From Branchiostoma floridae (lineage: Eukaryota > Chordata > Leptocardii > Amphioxiformes > Branchiostomatidae), in the NCBI RefSeq assembly GCF_000003815.2, contig NC_049995.1, positions 5,812,912 through 5,876,911 of the forward strand: a DNA stretch of 64,000 nucleotides, in the 5' to 3' direction. Positions 1 through 12,533 of this stretch are shown here, piece by piece. The notes beneath the pieces were generated by a model. It was not told the DNA's origin and ran no database searches. It worked only from the letters and a program-made list of their open reading frames with translations. Made by a program: the position numbers and the translations under genes. Every line of letters starts with the position of its first letter. The stretch's first letter is position 1.

Positions 1-387
1 CCAAAAAAAAAACACAATACCTCCATTTTCCATTGAGGTAAGAAAACCAGGAAATAAAATGCCACTAACAAAATCACATACCGCAAGGATCAATATTATT
101 GTACATATTGATAAAGGAAATATTCAACCAGACACTATTTTGATTTCAGTAATCATGAGACAAATACGTTATATTAATCATACAGAAAACAACAAATGGA
201 AGTTGCGACCATGCTTTTACACTGATGTAATTTGTCTATAATCTTCATGAACAAATAAACAGGCTAGCACTGTATTGAGTAATGCTATTGAACACTTTTT
301 TTTAGTATTTTACAACCTCACATCTTACCATGGTGAAAAAGTTTAATATTCATTAGCTTAGCTACAGACTTATAATTTTTTGGGTGG

Positions 388-460
388 AAAATAACAAAAT
401 CGTTGCTGATGCTGTGAGGATTAACTCCTGATTACCAGGTGTTACTGTGCCGGTAAGATA
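388..460 (+). repeat. direct repeat copy 1 (partner at 793-865)
   Basis: Both copies begin with ATAACAAAATCGTTGCTGAT and end with CAGGTGTTACTGYGCCGGTAAG; the middle is diverged. They are 405 bases apart in the same orientation. The end looks like an acceptor followed at once by a donor, but no reading frame supports an exon, so I treat it as an old duplication. Confidence 0.55.
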
Positions 461-792
461 AGTTACACAATGTTACACAAATTCAAACAGAAGATCATTT
501 AGACAGTTCGAAATTTAACACATTGGTCAATCATAAGATTAAAAACTGAACACAAAATGAATGGTCAGAAGAAACATGTGCTTCTACAACCCACATACAT
601 TGCATGATGTATATTGATTTTTTTTTACTGATTTTCAGTAAATACTTAGATAAATAAACAATACTTTAGTAACGGACGCGCTTTGTCATGATTCCAACAA
701 ACAAATCATCAGTACCCTCCAGTCTTTTATGTTGCCATGTTGAAACGTTGAATAATCATCAGTTTTCGCTTAGACTAATAAAGCTTGAGAAG

Positions 793-865
793 AAATAACA
801 AAATCGTTGCTGATGTTTCATACTCATTATTCATTTTATCAGGTGTTACTGCGCCGGTAAGAAAA
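793..865 (+). repeat. direct repeat copy 2 (partner at 388-460)
   Basis: Second copy of the repeat described at 388-460; the conserved ends match almost base for base. Confidence 0.55.
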
Positions 866-1934
866 TCTGTGGCATGTTTGGGGAGCTTTCATCTTCTGTT
901 TACGAAATAACGAAGGGAGGCTTTGACGTCAGCATAATGTCTTCATGAATAGTGACTGTTTATTGTATCAGAGGTAGACGACTCTAAAACTTAAACTTTT
1001 TGATATAATATTCAAGCCGGTTGGAGAATTGCATTGAGGGTTAAATATTAAAAATACACCGTTTCGCACGACTAAAAGTTAGAAGATTGGTCTGATTTTG
1101 TGTTCACTTTGCTCGTGACTGAGTACGTATTTCCTTTCTTCCATCTAGGTTTTTATAACACCACATCAATTAGTGGTCCAGCATATTCGAAGGCAAGTTT
1201 TATAAGGCTACGTCAACTAAATATTGATGCTATCAGCGCACTCATTGATTCTCGCCTGATTTTAGAACGATACAATGTATTTTTCGGCTTCGTGCAACAT
1301 CACGAAAAATTCCAATATGAACAAGAAGGCTGTAATGTAGCTTAAGGCCACAGCAAGTAAATTTTATGGACGGCATCCTCTACAGAATGCAAAAACAATG
1401 AGATACGGCGAAAAAAACAAGATGGGCATAAAAAAACAAGATGGCTAAATATTCAAATTAAGATAGACGTCACAAACGTTGTAACAAGAATTGAAATGGC
1501 AAAACTTGTAGCACAGACAACAAATCATTAATTCATTCCTGTATTCAAGAAGTGAACTAGACGTAGTACAAGAGACACTCGTGTGGTATACTGGTATCAC
1601 TTGCCAAGTTGGCAACTACACTCATGGCTTCCATAGTGATGTCACTTTTGCAACTATCCAACTAGTTTCACTTCTACAACTAGCCATTGCTACTTCGGGG
1701 TTGCTAGTGTCACTTATACGAGTACAATCATTAGGCTACAACACATTTTTTTCCATTTTGGTACTTTCTCGTCATGTTGACCATCTCCGAAGAAGAATAA
1801 AATTCTTTTTTTTTTATATCTGGCGAAAATTAATGAGTGCGCAGATGCCCATAAATTTTACTTCCTGTGGTCTAATCATTGTACTTGTAAAAGTGACACG
1901 AGATAGATATCCATGATCGTAGTTGCAGAAGTCA

Positions 1935-3227
1935 AACTAAACTCGGCACAAAAAGTTTGGAATATGAACTTTGGCTGATCATATTTCCGTTGTTTTTGCA
2001 TCAATTTTAATGTGTTATATATCAATAGAAAGCGTGTGTGATTTCCTTTTATATGGTATCAAACTCCTCATGATTTTAAATTCGTGAAAAGAGCACCAGG
2101 GTTACTTACGTCAGTGGGTCACGAAAAAAATGTGCCCAAATTTCAATTTTTGTGTTCAACTCTGTATCATCCTGCTTGTATGGGTGTGGGTGTCAAGGAT
2201 TCAATCTATCCTTTTTTCACGTAATCTTTGGTATACAGAACATCCAAGTTTATCTTCAACATTTGAGGAGATTATATGTGTATTTTGGGTGTTGGATGAC
2301 CGATTCGAAGTGTGGATGCGGCAAGGAGAATGCCACGCCGACTGTCGCACGGATAGAGCGTAACAGCGCGTAGCGCTTGTTGTGGTGTATGTATGGCTGC
2401 CACAGGAAAAACAAGGTTGGCTATCATCCCAGACAAGACAACCTCAATACTGTGAGATACAGGGACACCATTCTCCATTCAGTATTCAGTCGCAATGTCT
2501 TACCCCTTCAATATGGGGACGAAGGACATTCTGTAAGAATACACCGCCCGTCCACGCACACAGACTGCATTGATCCATGCTCTGTGTGACAGCAGTTGGA
2601 AACTAACACATGCAGAATTGTTTTGGGTCCGGCACACCAGCTGACGAGGTATGACATTGCGAGTGCATGGAAAATGATGTCCCTGTATCTCACAGCATTG
2701 AGGTTGTCTTGTCTGGGATGAGGGTGAACTTCGTTTTTCGTGTGGCAGCCATACATACAGCACACCATGACACTGCCTCCACCAAGCGCTACGCGCTGTT
2801 ACGCTCTATCCGTGCGACAGTCAGCGTGGCATTCTCCTTGCCGCCTCCACACCTCGATTCGGTCATCAACAGCCAAAAGGGCACACATACTCTTCTCAAA
2901 TGTTAAAGATGAACTTGGATGCTCTGTATACCAAAGATTACGTGAAAAAAAGGGTAAATTGAATCATTGACACCCACACCCATACCAGCAGGATGATACA
3001 GAGTTGAACACAAAAATTGAAATTTGGGCACTTTTTTTCGTGACCCACTGACGTAAGTAGCCCTGGTGCTCGTTCCAAGAATTTATAGCCATAAGGAGTT
3101 TGATACCATATGAAAGGAAATCACACACGCTTTCTATTGATATATAACACATCAAAATTGATGCAGAAACAACGGAAATATGATCAGCCAAAGTTAATAT
3201 TCCAAACTTTTTGTGCCGAGTTTAGTT
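1935..3227. mobile_element. 1.3-kb fold-back element
   Basis: The left arm (about 1935-2510) reappears as its reverse complement in the right arm (about 2640-3227). It starts AACTAAACTCGGCACAAAAA and ends with the complement TTTTTGTGCCGAGTTTAGTT. The arms are about 575 bases with scattered mismatches and small indels, and the spacer is about 130 bases. Several open frames of 60-90 codons occur on both strands as a consequence of the symmetry; none shows a transposase motif I recognise. No clear target-site duplication was seen. Interpreted as a non-autonomous fold-back DNA transposon. Confidence 0.8.
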
Positions 3228-4393
3228 GGATACTTGTCAATGTAACACCACTATGGATACCATGAGTGCAGTTATCATCTTGGTAAGGGATACCTGTATA
3301 TATACCACACTAATGTTACTTTTACTGCACTTGTGCACTTCTTGTTTGTTTGTTTGTTTATTTATTTCGATTTCCAATAAGATTTTACAATGATTATCAT
3401 AAACTCTATTCTTCCTGGAGTCGTCTAACAACATTACAAAACAAATTCTTGAATGAATGGATGCCTTGTTGGCTGTGATCATGCCATATTCTGTGACTTT
3501 AGGTCTTGTTACAACGTTTAGATTTGTCTATTTTGAAAAGTTAGCCATCTTTTTTTCCCCACCTTGGTTTTCGCACTTAGATTTAGTTCCTCGATCCTGT
3601 GTTAGACAAAAAATACAATATACAGACAAAAAAGGGGCCGATGCCATGAATTTCGAAAATGCCGTTTTTTTTCTTTAAATTGAAAATGCATCCCCTATCA
3701 TACACTGTTTTCCTGAGACCATTCAATAAAAACAATATGTTAAAAAAAGAACACGCCATTGAGAAGAAAATTGAAGTACAGGGAAGGGATATTCTTATGT
3801 ATAGATATTAGGCATAAATATTCTTGGCATCGGTTTTTTTATAGATGATAGTCGCTGTGTGTATTTTATCTCACAAGGAGTACATAATCGACCAGTTTTC
3901 ACTTTGTGCACGGTAGAATGTCCTGCAATACTAACCTGTCTTGATAGGAGACGCTGTTGGACCGTCTATTGTCACAGTCAAACTTCCTAGAAACATGTAT
4001 GAAACAGTTCATGTGATGCTTGTGTTTTGTTTTTGCACGTTACTTCAACATCTATGTTTTCTATGCTTCTATGTTTGTGTTATGCATTTCTTATATCTAC
4101 TTGTCTGCATTCCGTTTTATTGATTTACGGCGACCCTACCTTAGAAACACATGGATGCTTACACATGTGTCACATTTGTCCACCATTGTTATAAATCATT
4201 AACTTTTGAAAATCTACTCACTGGACTCAAAGGTTATCTTCTTGCTAATACACTGAGGACTGAGTGCCACACACATAATTGTAGCGTAATGCAACGGAGT
4301 CCAATAGACGTAGGCGTCACTGGTAAGAATGACTTACAAATGTAAAGTTAACCAGTACTTGGAAACAGGTAAATAGTATTCAGGGGTGGGAGC
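3228..4393. other. intergenic, no gene recognised
   Basis: AT-rich DNA with a short GTTT/ATTT run near 3345-3365 and short open frames of low complexity. Nothing else recognised before the sulfatase promoter region. Confidence 0.6.
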
Positions 4394-4400
4394 TATAAAA
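4394..4400 (+). promoter_or_regulatory. candidate TATA box of the arylsulfatase gene
   Basis: TATAAAA in the context GCTATAAAAAG lies 368 bases before the sulfatase ATG. It would imply a 5' UTR of roughly 340 bases. This rests on motif and position only. Confidence 0.3.
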
Positions 4401-4767
4401 AGAATTCCAGTATTCAATACATGGTACCGGTTAAGCTAAGCAAAACAATTACTCAAAAACATATTTACCTACATATCAAACCTCAAGTCTTTACCCCCAC
4501 TGCAAAGCTGATATTTGTCTGGTTTGTTTTGGTTACAAAAAGCTCGAAGTCAACTCCGGCATTTCAAAGACTAACAGCCAGGAGATTGTCACCCCCTGTC
4601 CTAATGGAGCAGTCCAGCTGTCAGCTAAAGTATTGTACTAAAGGTCAAAGTATGCCATGGGGCACATTTTCTTTGCCAGATTTTAAAAATACACCTGCTT
4701 CAGTCCTCCAGCAGAAAACTAGAGATCCGCCAGGTGCTGTCGACTGCGCCCTGCCCCCCTCCCCATC

Positions 4768-7700
4768 ATGGCGCGACTTGTATTGTTCGCCTTCCTGACC
4801 GTCGTCCTAACGTTATCCCGAGGAGACGATCGGCCCAACTTCGTCTTTTTCGTGGCCGACGATTTGGGAATCGGTGATGTCGGCTGCTTCGGAAACGATA
4901 CGATCCGGTAAGGACGAAGCTCAGAGCCTCTATACGGAGTACGATTTTGTTGGCGACGCCTCAGGGGCGGAGGGAATCTTTTACGACGTACTGGTGACGT
5001 ACTATTTTAGCCTGGTAATCATCCCATTGTGAGTCCGGGGTTCGTGCGACAGTTGAGATTTAGTTATTATCCAGCTGCTGTGAAAATCAGCTATCAGAAA
5101 AAAAAGAACAAGACTTTAGCCAGTGATACACCTACGCATGTCGGACCATGGGCTGGTTAACGATTTGTTGTTATTTTACAGCGAGGCCGTATACGTAAAA
5201 GAACCTAACGTTGACAACGATATTACTACTAATACCTATTCTGTCCTGGTACGAAACAGCTCAAAATCTCCTGAATTAGGCAAACACGTTGTATGAACTG
5301 GGGTGGGGTGGGGTGGGGGCTTCATGTAAAGGCGACAGCTTTTGCCAAGGAATGCGTTTTATGTTACAGGTGTAATCTGATATTTTAGTCAAGTTTTCTT
5401 GTTGTCAGTCTACGTAGTTTACGTAGTTTGCTCAGGGAAAGTGAGTGCCTACCGCTTTAATGAACTTTGACACACTTTCTTCTGGGTTATTGACCGACAG
5501 GATGAACAGTGCCCACGCGTAGTTGCACTAAGAACAGGGCTTATGGACACAACAAAGCATACAAAGCTCGTGACTTTGTATGTTCTACTACAAACAGTCC
5601 CATCAAGTTGTATGACGACTAGTCACGGTTTCAAGTTTGTTGCTCTATGTTGCTTTCGTCGTCTATTTTGTAATTCTATTCTTGACTATATAGACACGGT
5701 GGTCAAAAACGGGCTCAAAACCTCCCATGTCTAGCCGAATTCGAACCTTATTCCTTGATGTTCCATCTGACGTAATTCGAATTAGGTCATCTGCGGTCAC
5801 TGCAGGTAAAACCGTGCTTTCTGGTATTTTCCCCCCAACTAGCTTGAATCAGGCGAAAAATATAGTTTTTAACCAATATAAACAATTTTCTGGACAGTAC
5901 ATCTATGCTTTCACTTTGTTGCGGACCTGTAATATGTAACGAAGCTACTGGCGTTTTTGTTGGTGACCTTGAATATCATAAGTGTTGTTTACACCCGTAT
6001 CAATTACACCCTCCCGCTATCCGTGCGGCCTGACATGAGTGCAAACATCGTTTAAGATCTCCACCAAGAAGAGTCCAGCTTAACTCATTGACGGCTCGAA
6101 ATGACCGCAACGGTTTTCCCGAGATTTCTGTTTTTGGGATTTTTAAAAAATGCCTTCGATTTTGAATAATTGGTAATTAAGTGCGAAAAATGCCATTTTT
6201 ATGCATATTTTTGTCTGTAACTTTGCTTAATATTAAAAATCAAAAAATCCCCAAAACAGAAAATTTTATTTGCCTCTCAGATGACGAAAAATATAAAAAT
6301 CGAGAATTTTCCATGGCACTTGCAATTGCGGCCCATCTTATCAAGAGTATGGTCAAATTGAAGGCCTTCCTTGAAACAGAAAATAATCGTCTTTGGAAGC
6401 AAAATAGGAACAAAACAGTTATCTCAATTCAAACGGGAAGACTCAAACTATCTGAAATTGCGAATTTAATCTTATTTTTAATACATTTTCCTTGTCATAA
6501 CATTTTGTTTGTTTTGAAATATTTTACGGTTAGCAAATAGTAGGCCTCTTGTAACCCGATACTCTGTCGAACTCGCATAGCAACGGGTAAGAATACCGTA
6601 GCAACCGACCGCCGTGAGATATGTAAAGTCCATCATACGAAAATTACTGTAATTGTACTCTTTGTGCCAGTAAATTTGCTTACAGATCCATGTAACTGAC
6701 GTATTTAAATGGTTGTGCTACGACTAACCAACTTAGAATTCGAAGCAGACACAAACTCTGCAGAAAAAAACTAAAGCAAATGAATCAAAGCTTACAAAAG
6801 AAACAAATCAAACATCAAGCCTGAAAAACTTCAATTCTTTTTTTCCTAGTATCTCCTGTCAAACATAACGTAGTGTATAATTTTTGTTGTTGCATGCATT
6901 TTTTTCAGAACTCCAAATATCGACAGTATCGCTGCTAAGGGAGCCAAGTTGACCCAGCACCTGGCTGCCGCACCTGTCTGTACCCCCAGCAGAGCTGCCT
7001 TCCTCACCGGACGATACCCTATCAGATATGGTAAGATCCTTTTTCCCTAATGTCTTGTTGTATCAACGCCTGTGTCATGCCACGGACAAATTTTCTAACT
7101 GGGGTCCAGTTGAGAGCAGAGGTACAGAGACAGCTTTAATTACATGGATATGGGATTTTAAAATACCATTGGGAGTCCAATAATCCACCAAACTGATTCC
7201 TTTGTAGAAAATTACCATTGTTTTGAGTATTGCCAGTTCTCAAGTTTCCACAGACAATCAGGTTCAGGTCCGGACCTGGAAATGATCGGGACCTACACCT
7301 GAATTTTCTGTACTGGTACCTTCCCCTATCAACAATAGCTAGATTTTTTTCTTTCTGTCCTTTCACATCTTACTCTTTGACTTTAGATTTATTTTGGCAT
7401 TCTATGGCATTAGTTATCTGTTATCTGATACTTCAATCTAAGGAATATTTGTGCTCATTTTACAGCTGCTTTGCACAATTTATTGTGTGGTCGAAAACTT
7501 CTTTTTTTTTTGAAACGGCCGAAAATTGGTGCGAGCGCGGATGTCATCCGTATAATGAAATCAACATGGCCTTACAACGAAAACTTGAACACATTCTTAG
7601 TTAGTTGATGATTGCTATACTCGGTCAGAGGTTGTAGGAATCGACCATGAATTATGGCACAGTATTGATTATGGCACTGGATCATTACTGTTTTCTTTTC

Positions 7701-10484
7701 TTTAATATTTCAGGGATGGCTGGAAGGGACTTACCGATGGCTTTTGTACAGCTGGCCATCCCATCCGGTTTACCGAGGTCAGAGGTCACATTGCCCCAAC
7801 TGGCAAAGGATCATGGGTACCAAACAGCATTACTGGGTGAGTTTAGATTAATTTATTTAAAAATCTAAAGGGTATTCTCTTCAGTTACCAAGCAGGTTCT
7901 CAAAAGTAGAGGAATTGTTTTTGGTGTATCTGCGTACCTGTCTGTTTGCTTTTTCGGATACCTGTGGTCATATTTGGACCTTTTGAAGGATTGAAATGAA
8001 AGCTTTTGGCTGGACAGTTAGTAGGATCTTATTAGTAGTTTGGTTACTTCTTTTTCTTTACAGGAAAATGGCATCTTGGTCTAAACTGCGCATGGGCAGG
8101 AGACCACTGCCACCACCCCAGTGATTTCGGTTTCGACTACTTTTACGGACTTCCCCTTAGCAACGGCCTAGACTGTGATCCAGAGGCAAAACAAACGATT
8201 GGACAGTATATTGCCCGGCTTCTTTACCGTCACCTGCGGTTGTGGGAGATATCGACGTCTATTTTTGTTGTCATCTTGGCTCTCAAGTACTTCAAGTACA
8301 TTCAATGGAAAACGTTGTTTCTTTTGTCCACATTTGGTTGGTCACTTGTGGCCTGTCCTTACGTAGCCCTGACCAATGGGAGACGCCTAAACTGCGTGAT
8401 GATGAGAGATGATGACATCATAGAAATGCCATTCAACATCTCCACCATCACTCCAAGAATGACACTAGAAGCCGTTAGATTCCTCCAAGAAAGCAAAACC
8501 AAAAACGAACCCTTCTTATTGGAGGTCTCCTACTGGAACGTGCACACTGCCCTTGTTCCTTATAAGGAATTCCGCGGGAAAAGTCGACACGGTCTCTATG
8601 GCGACAGCGTGGAGGAGATGGACTGGAGTATCGGGGTTGTCATGGCAACGTTAGAACGGCTCGGTCTGACGGACAACACGTTTGTGTACTTCACGTCTGA
8701 CAACGGCGGCCATATTGAAACTGGGGAAGAAGGAGGGTCGAACGGCATATATAAGGGTAAAATAAAACAATAGTTATGATCCATAGAATTGATGCAAATA
8801 GGGACACCAACATGGCGGTCAGCACCTGCCTGCTTCATTGATATGGAAAGTAGATGAACACACAATTGGAAATATATATATACAAGCTACACATGAATTA
8901 AGATTCAGAATGAATTTTATACAGAAATGGGGCCCTCACAATTCGTTGGTCTGTCACATCGCACAATTAAAATTTGATAGCATTCGCATTTCATCAAATC
9001 AAGCTCATCGTTTTTGCAAAACTTATAAAAATCCTTATCATACATCATGATGTTTTGCTTTCACAGGAGGCAAAGGCCAAGGAGGCTCTGAAGGGGGAAT
9101 CCGTATGCCTACAGTTGTGCAGTGGCCCAGGTATTTTCAAAACAACACCCTAATATCTAACTCTATCCCGTTAACAACGTAACTACATCTTAGCGATTCT
9201 AAATTGATCTTAAAGTTATAATCCAACACATTGCTCGTTTTACATCGATTCATACAAAACATTTGCCAAATGAATCACTTAATGCAATGCTGTGGGTTCT
9301 CTTTGCGCATGCCTAGCTAAGATGCCTTTATTTCATGTAGCGAAGGTAAGCTTTATCCGTAGGGTAACCTATATCGTTTGTTTCTTAAAACAGTACATTC
9401 GGGTATATCAAGTTGACGGATGATGGATGAGAATTGCAACACTTTCAAAATACAATATACTGCATTTTTTAAACCACCGTTCGTCGAATTTGATATCCCT
9501 AAACACCTTGTTCTTAAAAACAACGGGTATAGGTTAACCCACGGATAAAGGTGAACTAGCGTTACCTGCGGGTTCAGTTGGGATCTGCCAGGTAGAAATG
9601 TATATACTTTGTAATTGTTACAGGAAGATCAAGCCCGGTACTGTAGTAACAGAGGCCACCAGCCAGATGGACATTTTCCCCACGGTAGCAGACATCCTCA
9701 AGGCCCCACTTCCCCAGGACAGGGTGATGGACGGGCGGAACATCTTGCCGTTGCTAGGCGGGGCCCTGGTGACGTCACCTCATGAATTCCTGTTCCACTA
9801 CTGTGGGGGACATCTACACGCTGTTAGGTACATGCCAAGGGAAGGTGAGCTTGTTTGTTACAGGTTTGCGATAGAAAAACATGTATTGGTTTTACTGGCG
9901 TCCATGGGCGTAGCCATTCTGTTTCCCTAAGGGAGTGGTCTATGATGGGAAGGGATGTCGTCATTTTAATGTCTTAATTATGACATGGAATGTTATGAGC
10001 GTGTTTTTGTGATAGCAAAACCTATATTGGCTTTTCTGGCGTCCTTGGGCGCAGCCATTTTGTTTTCCAAGGAGTGGTGTATGATAGAAAGGGATGTTCC
10101 GTTTTTCCTACAGGAAATGTTACGTGGAAAGCCCACTTTGTTTCCTACAACTGGGACCCCGGTACTACAGGCTGCTTCTCCCTGCGCATCTGCCGGTGCG
10201 CAGGTCAAGAGGTCACCTACAATGATCCGCCATTGCTGTATGACGTCACTAGCGATCCCACTGAAGACCGACTAATCAGCGTCGGCTCTGACCCTAGATA
10301 CCCAATAGTCATCGACGTCATCAAAAAGGCCGTGGAAGAGCATGTAGACTCTCTGACTGAAGTTGAAAATCAGTTCGGGGTGTCAAATTTCATCCCTCGT
10401 CCCTGGTTACAGGAATGTTGTAACTTTCCTTTCTGCGATTGTCAGGAGAATGTCAATTTGTCTTCTCTTCGAATCAACGGCTAA
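4768..10484 (+). CDS. arylsulfatase, steroid-sulfatase type (seven exons)
   Basis: Exons 4768-4907, 6909-7030, 7714-7836, 8064-8756, 9067-9130, 9624-9844 and 10114-10484 have GT-AG borders and join in frame to 577 codons plus stop, close to the usual length of about 580 for this clade. Residues 1-18 form a signal peptide. Sulfatase landmarks are the DDLGIGD metal site (D31, D32), CTPSR at C71 (the cysteine converted to formylglycine), GKWHLG (K130, H132), H289 in the [13 protein letters not shown] context, and SDNGGH (D341). Two hydrophobic stretches near residues 191-205 and 212-231 match the membrane hairpin that marks STS/ARSD/ARSE-type enzymes, so an ER or Golgi membrane hydrolase of sulfate esters is expected. 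The substrate cannot be told from sequence. No frame break was seen. The start is chosen because it opens the signal peptide. Confidence 0.93.
4908..6908 (+). other. sulfatase intron 1
   Basis: 2.0-kb intron. Bases about 5930-6005 are related, in inverse orientation, to 21110-21190 in the FAM151 gene, so a dispersed repeat is present. An open frame at 6181-6540 is AT-rich, matches no family I know and is not supported as a gene. Confidence 0.6.
9346..9556. mobile_element. small inverted-repeat element (MITE) in sulfatase intron 5
   Basis: The left end reads CTTTATCCGTAGGGTAACCT and the right end carries the matching complement AGGTTAACCCACGGATAAAG. Related half-copies lie at 18519-18640 and 46650-46692. 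It sits wholly inside the intron between exons 5 and 6. Confidence 0.65.
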
Positions 10485-10579
10485 TCATAAACCATTTGTA
10501 AGTTATGGTTTAAAAGCTAGGCGTTTCGGAATGTCGGAAAATCAGCACAATCAAAGACAAAGGTTGTGCCTCCGGTTAG

Positions 10580-10585
10580 AATAAA
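10580..10585 (+). terminator. polyadenylation signal of the arylsulfatase gene
   Basis: AATAAA 96 bases after the sulfatase stop codon, in a sensible place for the 3' end. No other AATAAA was noticed closer to the stop. Confidence 0.55.
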
Positions 10586-11265
10586 TAGGTTCGCGATTTT
10601 AAGTACGTAGACGCAGAGAAATACAGTTGCATAAATGTCCATACATACTTTACTATTGTATACGGGACATTCGCCTTTGGCATACTATCCACAAATGGTT
10701 TCGCTGCACATATTTTCTCTGTACGTTATCTATTTATCTATATTGATTAATCTTTCTTTATATACATACAATCAAAGATATTATAATACTTGATATAATA
10801 GTATACATTATTGGTTTCTAATACATCTACGAATTTGTGAACTGTATTGTTAGTTCCAACGAAAAAATACCTATGTTTTCGTCACCGGTTTGTTCATCGC
10901 CAGAGAACATGTTTTTTTTTTTCAATCAAGTACAAACGGAGCCTGTATATATCATCATTACAGATGATATGCGGCCCATACAAATAATAACAATCCTTAT
11001 ACTGCTCTTACAACGTAAAGGAAAAGGGTATGTCAAATTACAGTGAAGGCCTCAAATACGTTATAATTTCTGTTGTGATCTATGCAGTATTACCATCAAC
11101 TAAAATCTTTAAAAACATTTGTACCTGTGGGCACTTATAATAGCAAATAAAACTAGCACTAGGAATAAGATGTTCAAAAGCCAATGGTAAAAAGGAATGC
11201 CAGATATATAAAACCATATATGGCCACGCAAACTTGGTCTATCGACTATTGTGCGAACTCTTTAT
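10586..11265. other. intergenic, nothing recognised
   Basis: AT-rich spacer between the sulfatase 3' end and the repeat at 11266. No coding or RNA feature seen. Confidence 0.6.
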
Positions 11266-12322
11266 TACCTCCATGAAATGTCATGGAGGTTATATTTTAC
11301 CCCGCGTTTGTCTGTCTGTGTGTGTGTCTGTGTGTGTGTCTGTGTGTAAACAACATAACTCAAGAACGGCTGGGTGAATTGGTTTCATACTCGGTGTGTT
11401 GGTAGTGTGTGATGAAAGCTGGAAATGATTACATTTTGGACCCCTAGCGACTTCCCTTGGTACTGCAGCGCAACTTCCGGTTTTGCTATCTCGTGTTCTG
11501 AACATGCTATGGTCACGACTTTAAAGTGTAAGATAGCTCTTGTGCTCAGGAAGAAGTGACATAAGTTTGGGCCCCCTAGCGGCTAGTTTTGGGAAAGCAG
11601 GGGCATTTTTGTCAAAAACTTCTGACGAGGATAACTCAAGAAGGGAACAACGGATTTTCATGATTTTTGGTATGTAGGTACCTTAGACAATGTTGTACAA
11701 GATAAGATACTAATTATGCAAAATAGGCGTACATTTGCATAATTAATGAGGATATTCTATCATAGCAGTTTTTTCAATGTATCTCTTGTCCCGGACGTGA
11801 TATGGTCGTGACATTTAGGTGGTAGATAGTTTTTAGCGTCATAACAAAGTGGGGCAAGTTTCAGCCCCCTAACATGTAATTTTAGAACTGCAGGGGCGTT
11901 TTTGTCAAGACACTCCAAAGAGGATAACTGCAGAAGGGATTGACGGATTGGCATCATATTAGGTATGCAGGCACCTTAGGCAAAGATGTTCATAATGATA
12001 TACATGTTATGCAAGTGAGGACTTCATTTGCATAATTAATGAGGAAATTGTATAATTCCATTGTTTCCAATAACTGGACTTCAATAAATGTAACACATGT
12101 TAATTATGATAGGTGGAATATAAGCAGATACCAAATATGGTAATGAGGAACTTATTTGCATAATTTATGTAAAAATTGCAAAACCGCTTTATGATTAATA
12201 ATGGAAATTTTATAATTGACATGTGTACGCCTGTCAATGATGAACAACACCATGCATAAATTATGTTAATGTATTAGTCAATTGCATGAAATTTACAAAA
12301 GCTCTAAATTTTCATGGAGGTA
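11266..12322. mobile_element. non-autonomous element with 13-bp terminal inverted repeats
   Basis: It begins TACCTCCATGAAA and ends TTTCATGGAGGTA, a perfect inverted pair. A GTCTGTGTGTGT run lies near the left end. Inside are at least two diverged direct sub-repeats of about 300 bases (near 11484-11758 and 11782-12050), each with an ATGCTATGGTC/ATGATATGGTC-like start, a GCAGGGGC block, and an end of TTTGCATAATTAATGAGG. A related fragment of the sub-repeat occurs at about 46110-46215. No transposase frame. Confidence 0.6.
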
Positions 12323-12533
12323 TGAGGTCGCCGAACTCTAGTTTGGAATTCTTTTCTTCTTTCACTCAACTAAGTTATTTGATTAAAAAGTTTTTCTTTG
12401 AATTTATAAATGTCATAAAAATGTCAACTCTCACTGTACAAAAGACTTCCTCAGCGTAGGTCAATCGGCTATCTTTCACAACTACATATTAAATTTGTAA
12501 TTTTCTATAAGTACAATATCATTGACCATCGTG

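Larger units (their letters stand above)
1..1934. other. intergenic, no gene recognised
   Basis: AT-rich DNA with only short open frames (the longest, 1581-1916, is low complexity and has no recognisable domain). The only structure I see is a direct repeat of about 73 bases at 388-460 and 793-865, listed separately. Confidence 0.6.

Noticed and set aside
4421-4798. 125-codon open frame before the sulfatase
   Set aside because: It overlaps the sulfatase start in another frame, has no domain, and ends inside sulfatase exon 1; the sulfatase frame has clear family motifs.
6181-6540. 119-codon open frame in sulfatase intron 1
   Set aside because: AT-rich composition, no recognised family, no splice or promoter support; most likely chance or repeat-derived.
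8240-8773. 177-codon open frame taken as a separate gene
   Set aside because: It is the inner part of sulfatase exon 4, which begins further upstream at 8064 and ends at the donor 8756.
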